NCBI GenBank assembly: GCA_002886105.1
Contig: CP025776.1
Span: 2,108,001-2,172,000 of the forward strand
DNA length: 64,000 bases
DNA from: Enterobacter sp. EA-1
GTDB lineage: Bacteria; Pseudomonadota; Gammaproteobacteria; Enterobacterales; Enterobacteriaceae
Reading direction: 5' to 3'
The notes under the pieces were generated by a model. It did no database searches, was not told the DNA's origin, and saw only the letters and a list, made by a program, of their open reading frames with translations. Each line of letters starts with the position of its first letter. Within the stretch, counting starts at the first letter, position 1. Positions 1 through 11,365 of the stretch are shown one piece after another. Both the position numbers and the translations under genes were made by a program.

Positions 1-95
1 GCGTTCTGGCGTCGCGCGCGGTTTACAAATTTTGTTAAATTTTGTGAGAATGCGCAATAAGCGCGCAGCAAACGCGCGTACAGTCAGTCGCGGGC

Positions 96-124
96 TTATC
101 GTCAGGCAGAATTTCCAGTATAAT
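96..124 (+). promoter_or_regulatory. probable aspS promoter
   Basis: A perfect -10 hexamer TATAAT lies at 119-124, about 100 bases before the aspS start. The -35 at 17-base spacing (TTATCG, 96-101) is weak. The rest of 1-224 shows no supported gene; it is taken as the aspS upstream and leader region. Confidence 0.4.
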
Positions 125-224
125 AGCCCCCTTTTTTCATCCAGTTGTGACATACGAAATAGCTGCTACCTAAGCGCCTGCACCGCAGGTGACGGGTCGC
201 ACGCAGCTAATTAAGGGATATCTC

Positions 225-2000
225 ATGCGTACAGTATATTGCGGGCAGCTCAATCAGTCCCATGTGGGACAGCAAGTAACGCTTTGTGGGTGGGTCAATC
301 GTCGTCGTGACCTCGGTAGCCTTATCTTTATTGATATGCGCGATCGTGAAGGCATCGTGCAGGTGTTTTCGACCCGGACCATCAGGATGCGTTCCAGCTC
401 GCTTCCGAACTGCGTAATGAGTTCTGCATTCAGATTACCGGCACCGTACGCGCCCGCGATGCGAAAAACGTCAACAAAGATATGGCTACCGGCGAAGTGG
501 AAGTGTTCGCAACTGCGCTGAACATTATCAACCGCGCCGAAGCCTTGCCGCTCGACTCCAACCACATCAACACCGAAGAAGCGCGTCTGAAATACCGCTA
601 TCTCGATTTGCGTCGTCCGGAAATGGCTCAGCGCCTGAAAACGCGTGCGAAAATCACCAGCTTTGTCCGTCGCTTTATGGATGACCATGGCTTCCTCGAC
701 ATCAGAAACCCCGATGCTGACCAAAGCCACGCCGGAAGGTGCGCGCGACTACACCGGTGCCAAGCCGTGTGCATAAAGGCAAATTCTACGCGCTGCCGCA
801 GTCCCCTCAGTTGTTCAAACAGCTGCTGATGATGTCCGGTTTTGACCGCTACTATCAGATCGTAAAATGTTTCCGTGACGAAGACCTGCGTGCTGACCGC
901 CAGCCGGAATTCACCCAGATCGATGTGGAAACCTCCTTTATGACCGCGCCGCAGGTGCGTGAAGTGATGGAAGCGCTGGTTCGCCAGTTGTGGCTGGAAA
1001 TCAAAGGCGTGGATCTGGGTGACTTCCGATCATGACCTTTGCTGAAGCTGAACGTCGTTACGGTTCCGATAAACCGGATCTGCGTAACCCGATGGAGCTG
1101 GTGGACGTTGCTGACCTGCTCAAAGAGGTTGAGTTTAAAGTCTTCTCCGGTCCGGCGAACGACGCAAAGGTCGCGTTGCCGCGCTGCGTGTGCCGAGGTG
1201 GCGCACAGATCAGCCGTAAACAGATTGACGACTACGGCAAATTTATCGAAATCTACGGCGCGAAAGGGCTGGCCTATATTAAGGTCAATGAAGCGGCAAA
1301 AGGCCTCGGAAGGCATCACCAGCCCGGTGGCGAAGTTCCTCAATGCCGATATCGTCAACGCAATCACGGGTGCGCACTGGCGCACAAGATGGCGATATGA
1401 TTTTCTTCGGCGCAGACCACAAAAGTGGTTGCCGATGCGCTGGGCGCGCTGCGTCTGAAGGTGGGCAAAGATCTGAACCTGACAGACGAAGCCAAATGGG
1501 CGCCGCTGTGGGTGATTGATTTCCCAATGTTTGAAGATGACGGTGAAGGCGGTCTGACGGCAATGCACCACCCGTTCACCTCGCCGAAAGACATGTCTGC
1601 CGCAGAGCTGAAAGCAGCGCCGGAAGATGCCGTTGCCAACGCCTACGATATGGTCATTAACGGTTATGAAGTGGGCGGCGGTTCCGTGCGTATCCACAAC
1701 GGCGAAATGCAGCAGACCGTGTTCGGTATTCTGGGCATTAACGATCAGGAACAGCGTGAGAAGTTTGGCTTCCTGCTGGACGCGCTGAAATACGGTACGC
1801 CACCGCATGCCGGCGGCGTTTGGCTGGACCGCCTGACCATGTTGCTGACCGGCACGGACAATATCCGTGACGTTATCGCCTTCCGAAAACGACGGCGGCT
1901 GCGTGTCTGATGACCGAAGCGCCGAGCTTCTTGCCAATCCGGCGGCACTGGCCGAGTTGGGTATTGCGGTACTGAAAAAGAGTCTGCGGAGAATAAGTAA
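225..2000 (+). CDS. aspS: aspartate-tRNA ligase AspS (frameshifted in this sequence)
   Basis: Class II aminoacyl-tRNA synthetase charging tRNA-Asp in the cytoplasm; essential. The start at 225 gives [20 protein letters not shown], the N-terminal OB-fold anticodon-binding domain. The catalytic core follows with [20 protein letters not shown] and [20 protein letters not shown] (motif 2 region). Motif 3 is near 1820 (GLDRLTMLL, partly garbled). The span of 1776 bases fits the usual 590 residues. The frame breaks near 370, 703, 751, 1030, 1170, 1305, 1375, 1410, 1820 and 1885, yet every piece matches AspS in order. An essential gene broken ten times must be a sequencing problem. nudB starts 2 bases after the stop. 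Confidence 0.95.
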
Positions 2001-2001
2001 C

Positions 2002-2442
2002 ATGCCATTTAAGCATCCCGTTTCCGTGCTGGTCGTGATTTACGCGCAGGATTCGAAACGGGTGCTGATGCTACAACGACGCGACGATCGATTTCTGGCA
2101 GTCGGTAACCGGCAGCACGGGAAGCAGGGGAAACCGCGTTGCAGGCCGCTGTGCGTGAAGTAAAGGAAGAGGTCGACATCGATATTGCTCTTGAGCAACT
2201 GACCTTAGTCGACTGTCAGCGCACGGTGGAGTATGAAATTTTTAGTCATTTACGTCATCGCTACGCACCGGGCATTACGCATAACAGCGAGTCCTGGTTT
2301 TGTCTCGCGTTGCCACGAGCGGCCGATTGTTTTTAGCGAACATCTGGCCTACCGCTGGGTTGATGCGCCGCAAGCAGCTGCATTAACCAAGTCGTGGAGC
2401 AACCGGGAGGCGATTGAAGAGTTTGTAATTCATACCGCCTGA
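2002..2442 (+). CDS. nudB: dihydroneopterin triphosphate diphosphatase NudB (frameshifted)
   Basis: Nudix hydrolase that removes pyrophosphate from dihydroneopterin triphosphate in folate synthesis. The N-terminus is [20 protein letters not shown], and the Nudix box second half [13 protein letters not shown] is clear at about 2140-2190. The box's first half (GS.E.GE) is scrambled by indels near 2085 and 2116-2121, the latter where a CCTGG codon pair is expected. A further 2-base loss lies near 2313. The C-terminus [15 protein letters not shown] is in frame. It follows aspS by 2 bases, so co-transcription is likely. Total length fits the family's roughly 147-150 residues. Confidence 0.9.
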
Positions 2443-2450
2443 TCGGGCGG
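2435..2450 (+). terminator. short hairpin between nudB and yebC
   Basis: CCGCC-TGATCG-GGCGG spans the nudB stop and is followed by only three T residues. It may be a weak attenuator rather than a full terminator, because yebC begins 18 bases later. Confidence 0.4.
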
Positions 2451-2467
2451 TTTCTTGGAGAGTTTTT

Positions 2468-3204
2468 ATGGCAGGTCATAGTAAATGGGCCAACACCAAA
2501 CACCGCAAAGCAGCACAGGATGCCAAGCGCGGTAAGATCTTCACCAAAATCATTCGTGAGCTGGTCACGGCGGCGCGTCTGGGTGGCGGCGATATCGGCT
2601 CCAACCCGCGTTTGCGTGCGGCAGTGGACAAAGCACTGGGCAACAACATGACCCGTGACACCCTGAACCGCGCCATTGCACGCGGTGTCGGTGGTGATGA
2701 CGACGCGAACATGGAAACCATCATTTATGAAGGTTACGGCCCCGGCGGCACCGCGGTGATGGTGGAATGCCTGAGTGACAACCGTAACCGTACCGTTGCC
2801 GAAGTGCGTCATGCGTTCAGCAAATGCGGTGGTAACTGGGCACCGACGGTTCTGTGGCTTACCTGTTCAGCAAAAAGGGGTGATCTCCTTTGAAGCGGGC
2901 GATGAAGACACCATCATGGAAGCGGCGCTGGAAGCAGGTGCAGAAGATGTGGTGACCTTTGATGACGGCGCAATTGACGTTTACACCGCGTGGGAAGAGA
3001 TGGGCGCCGTGCGCGACGCTGGAAGCGGCCGGTCTGAAAGCCGACAACGCGGAAGTGTCGATGATCCCGTCTACCAAAGCGGACATGGACGCAGAAACGG
3101 CGCCGAAACTGCTGCGTCTGATCGACATGCTGGAAGATTGCGACGACGTGCAGGAAGTTTACCATAACGGTGAGATCTCTGATGAGGTCGCAGCGACGCT
3201 CTGA
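2468..3204 (+). CDS. yebC: YebC/TACO1-family protein (frameshifted)
   Basis: Conserved cytoplasmic protein of the YebC/PmpR/TACO1 family. Members have been linked to transcription control and to translation of difficult motifs; its exact role here is not shown. The signature start [20 protein letters not shown] and the block [19 protein letters not shown] are present at the N-terminus. Downstream blocks [20 protein letters not shown] and [20 protein letters not shown] lie in other frames because of indels near 2835 and 3018 (the second removes 2 bases before CTGGAAGCG). The size (737 bases) fits the 246-residue family. It precedes ruvC by 34 bases, the usual yebC-ruvC arrangement. Confidence 0.93.
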
Positions 3205-3238
3205 TGTCGCTTAATCCGCATAAAACCGGAGACGCATG

Positions 3239-3759
3239 ATGGCGATTATTCTCGGTATCGACCCGGGGTCACGCGTCACCGGTTATGGTGTGATCCGCCA
3301 GACCGGGCGGCAGTTAACCTATCTTGGTAGCGGCTGTATCCGGACAAAAGTGGACGATTTACCGTCGCGTCTGAAGCTGATTTATGCAGGCGTGACGGAA
3401 ATCATCACCCAGTTTCAGCCCGATTTTTTTGCCATCGAACAGGTGTTTATGGCGAAAAACGCCGACTCGGCGCTCAAGCTGGGACAGGCGCGCGGCGTGG
3501 CGATTGTTGCTGCCGTGAATCAGGCGTTACCGGTATTCGAATATGCCGCCCGTCAGGTGAAACAGACGGTTGTTGGCATCGGTAGCGCGGAAAAGAGCGA
3601 GGTGCAGCATATGGTGCGTACCTTGCTGAAACTTCCCGCTAACCCGCAGGCGGATGCCGCAGATGCGCTGGCTATCGCCATTACCCACTGCCATGTTAGC
3701 CAGAATGCCTTACAGGTAAGCAGTTCCCGGCCAATCTGGCGCGCGGAAGATTACGTTGA
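3239..3759 (+). CDS. ruvC: crossover junction endodeoxyribonuclease RuvC
   Basis: Holliday-junction resolvase that cuts four-way junctions within the RuvABC complex. The sequence reads [20 protein letters not shown], and the four acidic active-site positions are visible: D near residue 7, E in FFAIEQVFM, and the DAADALAIA cluster. Two ATGs occur (3236 and 3239); 3239 is chosen because the family begins MAIILGID. One base is missing near 3731, so the real C-terminus (NLARGRLR, stop 3757-3759) is read in another frame. An intrinsic terminator follows at once, so it is not co-transcribed with ruvAB. Confidence 0.95.
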
Positions 3760-3786
3760 AAAGCGCCTCATGCTGGCGCTTTTTTT
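3759..3786. terminator. intrinsic terminator after ruvC
   Basis: Perfect stem AAAAGCGCC / GGCGCTTTT with loop TCATGCT, then a T run. The symmetric A and T tracts let it serve the convergent regulator gene as well. Confidence 0.85.
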
Positions 3787-4600
3787 ATAACAACGAACTG
3801 ATTTTTTGCGCATCTTCTCCGGTCGAAGGGTTATAGACCACCATCGTCAGATCAGGTTGCCCCTCAACGGAAAAACTCGAGTATTCAAGCGACAGCCTGC
3901 CAACATGACCGTGCAGCAGGATCTTCGTCCCTTCCGCCATCTCCTCGATATCATTACTCTGCCATAGCCGGGCAAACTCCGGTGAAGCGGTGCTCAGTTC
4001 CTCGATCAACGGACGGATCTCAGCGGAAGCGCCGGCACGGGGTTGCATCGGCGCGAAAGGCCGCCACCAGAAAACGCGTCAGGCCGTGCCAGTCCGTTTG
4101 CATGGCCCGCACATGAGGATCCAGAAACATGCGCCGCAAGATATTGCGCTGCTGCGGGGGGAGGGAGGGGTAATCCGCCAGTACCACCGTGGCCGCTTTA
4201 TTCCATGCCACTACATCCCGGTGGCGTTACGGATCATCGCCGGGCTGAGCGGCATATGATCCAGCACCTTTGCAGGCGTTCGCTCACGGTTCCCGTCGGG
4301 TTGTAATGCACGCCCCGGCGCTCGCCCCAGCCCAAGGTGAAACACATGTTCGCGCTCACGCTCAGAGAGGCGCGCACAGCAAATCCGCTCCAGTACTTCT
4401 GCGGAAGGCGTACCGCCACGTCCCTGCTCAAGCCATGTGTACCATGTCGCGCTGATACAGGCCAGATGCGCCACTTCCTCCCGACGCAGCCCGGGCGTGC
4501 GCCTGCGCGCGGTATGGAAACCCAGCGCGAGAGGATCAAGCTGCGCGCGGCGGGATTTCAGGTACTGACCGAGATCTTTCGGCTGAGTCACGCTTTGCAT
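3785..4600 (-). CDS. XRE-type regulator with MmyB-like ligand-binding domain (frameshifted)
   Basis: About 271 residues. The N-terminal helix-turn-helix (residues ~5-75) reads [34 protein letters not shown] and YTWLEQGR, the standard pattern of the MmyB-like family. The C-terminal ligand-binding domain ([60 protein letters not shown]) is split over two further frames by indels near 4290, 4211 and 4048. Members of this family usually repress a divergent oxidoreductase gene, which fits the SDR at 4694. The pair has no counterpart in E. coli K-12 at this site. The ligand is unknown. Confidence 0.85.
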
Positions 4601-4640
4601 CCTGTTAGTCCTTATACCACGATAATGTCACTACTTTTCT

Positions 4641-4668
4641 CCGTTATGGATATTCATCAGGATAACGG
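4641..4668. promoter_or_regulatory. candidate operator between regulator and SDR gene
   Basis: Inverted repeat with perfect 7-base arms, CCGTTAT at 4641-4647 and ATAACGG at 4662-4668, spaced by 14 bases. It lies in the 93-base divergent intergenic region. Its symmetry and place suggest the binding site of the adjacent XRE regulator; that is inference. Confidence 0.5.
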
Positions 4669-4693
4669 CGCGAGTCAACATAAGGAGACACGC

Positions 4694-5563
4694 ATGCATG
4701 TTTTTTCTGACAGGCGCTACCGGTTGGGTAGGCGCAACAGTGGCGGAATTACTGGCTGCCGGGCACCCCGGTGTGAGCGGACTGGCGCGGAACCCGGGCA
4801 AAGCGCTGGCATTACTGAACGCCGGGGGAAGGCGGTATACGGGACGCTGGATGACCATCAACTGCTGTTTGATGCCGCAGCAAAGGCGGATGCGGTGATC
4901 CACGGCTTTCAATCATGACTTCTCCCGTTTTGCGAATAACTGTGCGCAGGACCAGCGTGCCATTGAGGTCCTGGTGAGGCTTTATTGGGGAGCGAACGCC
5001 CGTTGCTGGTAACTTCCGGCCTCGCGAGGCTGGTGCAAGGGCGTCTGGCGACGGAAGATGATAAACCGGGACCCGAATACCTGCGCCGTTCGGAACAGGC
5101 CGCACAGGCGCTGGCGGAAAAGGCGTGCACACCGCCAGCATTCGTCTCGCTCCAACGGTTCATGGCATTGGCGATCATGGTTTTGTGCCGAACCTGATTG
5201 CACTGGCGAAAAAACCGGCGTTGCCGCCCTGGCCGGGGAAACGGGGAAAACCGCTGGGCAGCGGTTCATCGGCTGGATGCGGCAAAGGTGTACCGGCTGG
5301 CGTTGGAAACGGGTGTCACACAGTCGGTTTACCATGCCGTGGCGGAAGAGGGGATCGATGCGCGACATCGCTTTCGCCATAGGCAATATGTTCGGGATAC
5401 CAGCGGAATCACGCGGCGCGAACATTTTGGCTGGTTCGCCGCCTTTGCCGCCACGGAAATGGCGGCGTCCAGCGAGCGCACCCGCAACGTACTGGGCTGG
5501 CAACCTGAGCAGCGTGATTTACTTACGGACCTTGCAGACGCCGCGTATTACGCGAATTCCTGA
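4694..5563 (+). CDS. SDR-family NAD(P)-dependent oxidoreductase/epimerase (frameshifted)
   Basis: Atypical short-chain dehydrogenase of the NAD-dependent epimerase type, about 290 residues. The Rossmann motif TGATGWVG begins at about residue 6; an extra T in a T run at about 4700 hides it from the ATG at 4694, which has AAGGAG at 4680-4685. Later blocks are LLVTSGLARLVQGR, IRLAPTVHGIGDHGFVPNLI, WAAVHRLDAAKVYRLALETG and WFAAFAATEMAASSERTRNV ending LGWQPEQRDLL. The RxAP.VHG and H.LDAA..Y features are typical of plant-type and bacterial epimerase-like SDRs with unknown substrate. It is divergent from the regulator at 3785 and ends just before the ruvAB promoter. Six or more indels. Confidence 0.85.
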
Positions 5564-5591
5564 ATCGCGCTCGCGCTTTTCCTGTATATTC

Positions 5592-5616
5592 GGCTGGATA
5601 TCTATCCAGCCTTTTT
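5592..5616. promoter_or_regulatory. LexA box of ruvAB, also shaped like a terminator
   Basis: GGCTGGATATCTATCCAGCC at 5592-5611 holds CTG-N10-CAG and matches the known ruvAB SOS box. It is a perfect inverted repeat followed by TTTTTT, so on RNA it would also be an intrinsic terminator for the upstream SDR gene. Confidence 0.8.
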
Positions 5617-5659
5617 TATGACAGCATTACAACTTCAGCCCTTAGCGCAGGAGCGTCAC

Positions 5660-6280
5660 GTGATAGGCAGACTCCAGAGGCATTATTGTCGAAAAACAAC
5701 CCCCGTTAGTGGTGCTGGAAGCAGGAGGGGTGGGGTATGAAGTCCATATGCCAATGACCTGTTTTTACGAGCTACCGGATGCCGGTAAAGAGGCCATTGT
5801 CTTTACCCATTTCGTGGTGCGTGAAGATGCGCAACTGCTGTTCGGTTTTAACAATAAACAGGAACGGACGCTGTTTCGCGAGCTGATAAAACCAACGGCG
5901 TCGGGCCGAAACTGGCGCTGGCGATCCTCTCTGGCATGTCGGCGCAGCAGTTTGTCAACGCGGTCGAGCGTGAAGATCCCGCCGCACTCATCAAATTGCC
6001 GGTATTGGCAAGAAAACCGCTGAGCGCCTGATCGTGGAAATGAAAGACCGCTTTAAAGGTCTGCATGGCGATCTGTTCACGCCTGCTGCTGACTCACGGT
6101 GCTGGCGTCGCCGGCAAGCCCGGCGACGGACGATGCGGAGCAAGAAGCGGTTGCCGCGCTGGTGGCGCTGGGCTATAAACCACAGGAAGCCAGCCGGATG
6201 ATCAGCAAAATCGCCCGTCCGGACGCTAACAGTGAAACCCTGATCCGTGAAGCGCTGCGCGCGGCGTTGTGGAGTAGAGG

Positions 6281-6284
<4 letters not shown>
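5660..6284 (+). CDS. ruvA: Holliday junction branch-migration protein RuvA (frameshifted)
   Basis: Tetrameric junction-binding subunit of the RuvAB motor. The start is the GTG at 5660 (family start MIGRLRG; here V-I-G-R-L, then one extra base near 5673). Domain I is [20 protein letters not shown] and [20 protein letters not shown]. The helix-hairpin-helix region reads in other frames: [16 protein letters not shown], then [19 protein letters not shown], where a CCAGG has apparently collapsed to CCGG near 6000. Domain III is [20 protein letters not shown]. The stop at 6282-6284 overlaps the ruvB ATG; the last few residues (WSRG) may be an artefact. SOS-induced through the LexA box upstream. Confidence 0.92.
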
Positions 6285-8108
<1,824 letters not shown>

Positions 8109-8112
<4 letters not shown>

Positions 8113-8863
8113 GAGCGTCCATTACCCCGGCGCAATACAATGCGTCCCTGTAAATCGTGGCGGTGGTTATGGTTATGGCGATAGATGCCGAGTTGTTCGG
8201 CACCACGTTGGCCAAACATGGAGATAAACTCCGGGTGCATTGAGACAACTTCCGGCGTACCGGAACAGCAGATATGATGATTCAGACACAGTACTTCATC
8301 GGTTTTCGCCATCACCAGATGCAGGTCGTGCGACACCATCAGTACGGCACAATCCAGCTCTTTACGAAGCTGGTCGATCAGATCGTACAGCGCGACTTGC
8401 CCGTTGACGTCCACACCCTGAGTGGGCTCATCAAGCACCAGTAATTGCGGGCGGTTAAGCAATGCACGGGCAAGCAATACACGTTGAGTTTCCCCGCCGG
8501 AAAGTTTTTGCATCGGCGCATCAACCAGATGGGCAGCCTGTACCCGTTTCAGTGCCGGAATGATCTCGTCTTTGCGTGTGCCCGGACGCAGGCGCAGAAA
8601 ACGCCCCACGGTCAGCGGCAGGGTCGTGTCCAGTTGCAATTTTTGCGGCACATAGCCGATACGCAGGTTTTGTCGCGCTTGATCACCCCTGCATCGGGTG
8701 CTACCAGCCCAAGCACCACACGCACCAGCGTGGATTTGCCCGCGCCATTAGGACCGAGCAGGGTCAAAATTTTTCCGGGGCATAATTTAAGCGAAATGTC
8801 AGATAAAACGCGCCGTTGGCCAAACGCGACGGTGACTTTTTCGAGCGTTACAAGATTCGTCAT
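8109..8863 (-). CDS. znuC: zinc ABC transporter ATP-binding protein ZnuC (frameshifted)
   Basis: ATPase of the ZnuABC importer. Starts [20 protein letters not shown]; Walker A is [15 protein letters not shown], the signature is [17 protein letters not shown], Walker B is [20 protein letters not shown], and the H-loop is [18 protein letters not shown]. One base is missing near 8670-8690 between Walker A and the Q-loop. The His-rich tail ([12 protein letters not shown]) is typical of ZnuC. Divergent from znuA with a shared Zur operator. Confidence 0.95.
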
Positions 8864-8889
8864 AGCATTTAAGGGGTTGCACAAGTTGT

Positions 8890-8912
8890 CGAATGTTATA
8901 ATATCACATCCC
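8890..8912. promoter_or_regulatory. Zur operator between znuC and znuA
   Basis: GAATGTTATAATATCACATC at 8891-8910 matches the E. coli znu Zur box (GAAATGTTATANTATCAC) in the 78-base divergent region. Zinc-bound Zur would close both promoters. Confidence 0.85.
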
Positions 8913-8941
8913 ACACACTCATTACGATCACTAGTCGCATT

Positions 8942-9885
8942 ATGTTGCATAAAAATACGCTTCTTTGCGCAGCGTTATCCGCTGCTATCCTCGGCGGGGC
9001 AGCACAAACTGCTAACGCTGCCGTCGTAACCTCGTTAAAGCCGCTGGGTTTTATTGCTTCGGCCATTGCAGATGGCGTCACCACGACAGAAGTTTTGCTA
9101 CCCGATGGCGCCTCAGAGCATGATTATTCATTGCGCCCGTCTGATGTAAAACGCTTACAGAACGCGGACTTAGTCTTTTGGGTCGGACCGGATATGGAAG
9201 CGTTTATGGCGAAGTCCGCGCAGCAAATTCCGGCGAATAAAAGAGTGACAATGGCGGAACTTGACGGCGTGAAAACGCTACTCATGAAAGGGGCTGACGA
9301 CGACGAGCATGATCACGAAGGTGATTCCCATGAAGGCGAAAAAAGTGACGAACATCACCATCATGGCGATTACAACATGCACCTGTGGCTCTCGCCAGAG
9401 ATAGCGCGGCTGTCAGCGGTTGCAATCCACGATAAATTAGTGGAAGTTATGCCGCAAAGTCGAGCAAAGCTGGACGCCAACCTGCAGGCATTTGAGGCAT
9501 CATTAGCCCGGGCCGATAAACAGGTCGGAGACGAGCTGGCACCGCTGAAAGGGAAAGGGTATTTCGTTTTTCATGACGCCTACGGCTACTTTGAAAAACA
9601 CTACGGGCTGACACCACTCGGCCATTTTACCGTCAACCCCGAAATTCAACCCGGTGCGCAGCGTTTACATGAAATCAGAACACAGTTGGTTGAGCAAAAA
9701 GCAACCTGCGTTTTTGCTGAGCCACAGTTCAGGCCAGCGGTCGTTGAAGCTGTTGCCAGAGGACATCCGTTCGAATGGGGACGTTGGATCCACTCGGGAT
9801 CAGTATCAAGTTAGGCAAAGAGAGCTATCCGCAGTTCCTTGCCCAACTGTCTAACCAGTATGCGAGCTGCCTGAAAGGAGAATAA
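8942..9885 (+). CDS. znuA: zinc-binding periplasmic protein ZnuA (frameshifted near C-terminus)
   Basis: Solute-binding protein delivering Zn to ZnuBC. A signal peptide ([20 protein letters not shown]... ANA) precedes the mature [19 protein letters not shown]. Zinc ligands occur in [11 protein letters not shown] and NMHLWLSPE. The His/Asp/Glu-rich loop ([21 protein letters not shown]) at about residues 119-140 is the known metal-collecting loop. One A is lost near 9762 (GGAACATCC to GGACATCC), which moves the last 40 residues to another frame; the true end is YASCLKGE, stop 9883-9885. Confidence 0.95.
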
Positions 9886-9900
9886 CGAGGAAGTGAATAC

Positions 9901-11237
9901 GTGCAACAGATAGCCCGCTCTGTCGCCCCCGGCATTTAACAGTTTACCGCGGCCCCATCGCGTCATGCTGGGGTCGCTTACCGTTCTCACTCTTACGGTC
10001 GCCGTCTGGCGGCCTTATGTTTATCACCCGGAAGCGACTTCCGCGCCGATCGTCAAAACCATTGAACTCAAAAGAACGAAATCCGTTCTCTGCTGCCCCG
10101 AAGCCAGCGAACCTATCGATCAGACCATGCCTGACGAAGTGGAAGATATCCCGCAGGATGACCGTGGATGACAAGACCGCCAGCGAAGCTGGTGTGCATG
10201 AATATGTGGTTTCTACAGGCGATACCCTGAGCAGTATCCTCAATCAATACGGCATCGATATGGGCGATATCAGCCAGCTCGCCGATGCGGACAAAGAGTT
10301 GCGCAACCTGAAAATTGGGCAGCAACTTTCACCGGACATTAACCGCGGATGGCGATCTGCAACGCCTGACTGCAGGAGATGTCCCGTCGTGAAACCCGCA
10401 CATACGATCGTACCGAAAGCGGTGCGTTCAAAATGAGCAGTGAGCTGCAACAGGGCGACTGGGTGAATACGGCGATGAAAGGCACCGTTGGCGGGAGTTT
10501 TGTCGCCAGTGCGCGCGACGCCGGGCTGACCAATAGCGAAATTAGCTCAGTGATCAAAGCCATGCAGTGGCAGATGGATTTCCGTAAACTGAAAAAAGGG
10601 GATGAGTTCTCTGTGCTGATGTCCCGCGAGATGCTGGAGGGTAAGCAGGAGCAGAGTCAGCTTGTGGGCGTGCGTCTGCGCTCAGACGGCAAAGATTATT
10701 ACGCTATCCGTGCTGAAGACGGTAAGTTCTATGACCGCAACGGCACCGGGCTGGCGAAAGGTTTCATGCGCTTCCCGACCTCGAAACAGTTCCGCGTTTC
10801 GTCGAATTTCAACCCGCGCCGTCTGAACCCGGTAACCGGCCGTGTTGCGCCACATAAAGGCGTCGATTTCGCCATGCCACAGGGTACGCCTGTGCTGTCT
10901 GTGGGCGACGGTGAAGTGGTTGTGGCGAAGCGTAGCGGCGCGGCAGGCTATTATGTCGCTATCCGCCACGGTCGTACCTACACCACACGCTATATGCACC
11001 TGCGTAAACTGCTGGTGAAAGACGGGCAGAAAGTGAAACGTGGCGATCGTATTGCGCTCTCAGGTAATACCGGGCGGTCTACGGGTCCGCATCTGCATTA
11101 TGAAGTGTGGATCAACCAACAGGCGGTAAACCCGTTAACGGCGAAGTTACCAAGGACGGAAGGGCTGACAGGGTCGGATCGTAAAGATTACACCGGCACA
11201 GGTGAAAGAGGTTGTACCGCAGCTCAGTCTCGACTGA
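9901..11237 (+). CDS. mepM: murein DD-endopeptidase MepM (frameshifted near N-terminus)
   Basis: Periplasmic M23-family hydrolase that cuts D-Ala-mDAP crosslinks to allow wall growth. The start is GTG at 9901 (VQQIARSVAP), 15 bases after znuA. A membrane anchor (VMLGSLTVLTLTVAVWRPYV) is followed by a LysM-like segment (HEYVVSTGDTLSSILNQYGI) and the lytic M23 domain. The zinc motif runs HKGVDFAMPQGTPVLSVGDG (HxxxD) to GPHLHYEVW (HxH). Indels near 9935, 10095, 10160, 10345 and 11190. The end is VPQLSLD, stop 11235-11237. Confidence 0.94.
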
Positions 11238-11260
11238 TTCGCCTAAGAAATGTGCGTATA

Positions 11261-11292
11261 AAGCCGATGCCTTAACCGCGTCGGCTTTTTCT
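11261..11292 (+). terminator. intrinsic terminator after mepM
   Basis: AAGCCGA (11261-11267) pairs with TCGGCTT (11281-11287), followed by TTTCTTTT. Confidence 0.75.
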
Positions 11293-11365
11293 TTTGTGAA
11301 AGATAACGGCTCGCTACACTATCTGATTATCTTTTCTGACTTGATGTCTGGCCTGCGGAAGATGC

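Noticed and set aside
32-214. 60-codon frame upstream of aspS
   Set aside because: Overlaps the aspS promoter; no RBS or resemblance to a known protein.
225-2000. aspS as a pseudogene made of several short genes
   Set aside because: All pieces align in order to one essential enzyme and the total length is normal; sequencing error is far more likely.
855-2003. 382-codon open frame on the minus strand opposite aspS
   Set aside because: Arg/His/Phe-rich composition typical of an antisense shadow of a strongly codon-biased gene; no recognisable domain.
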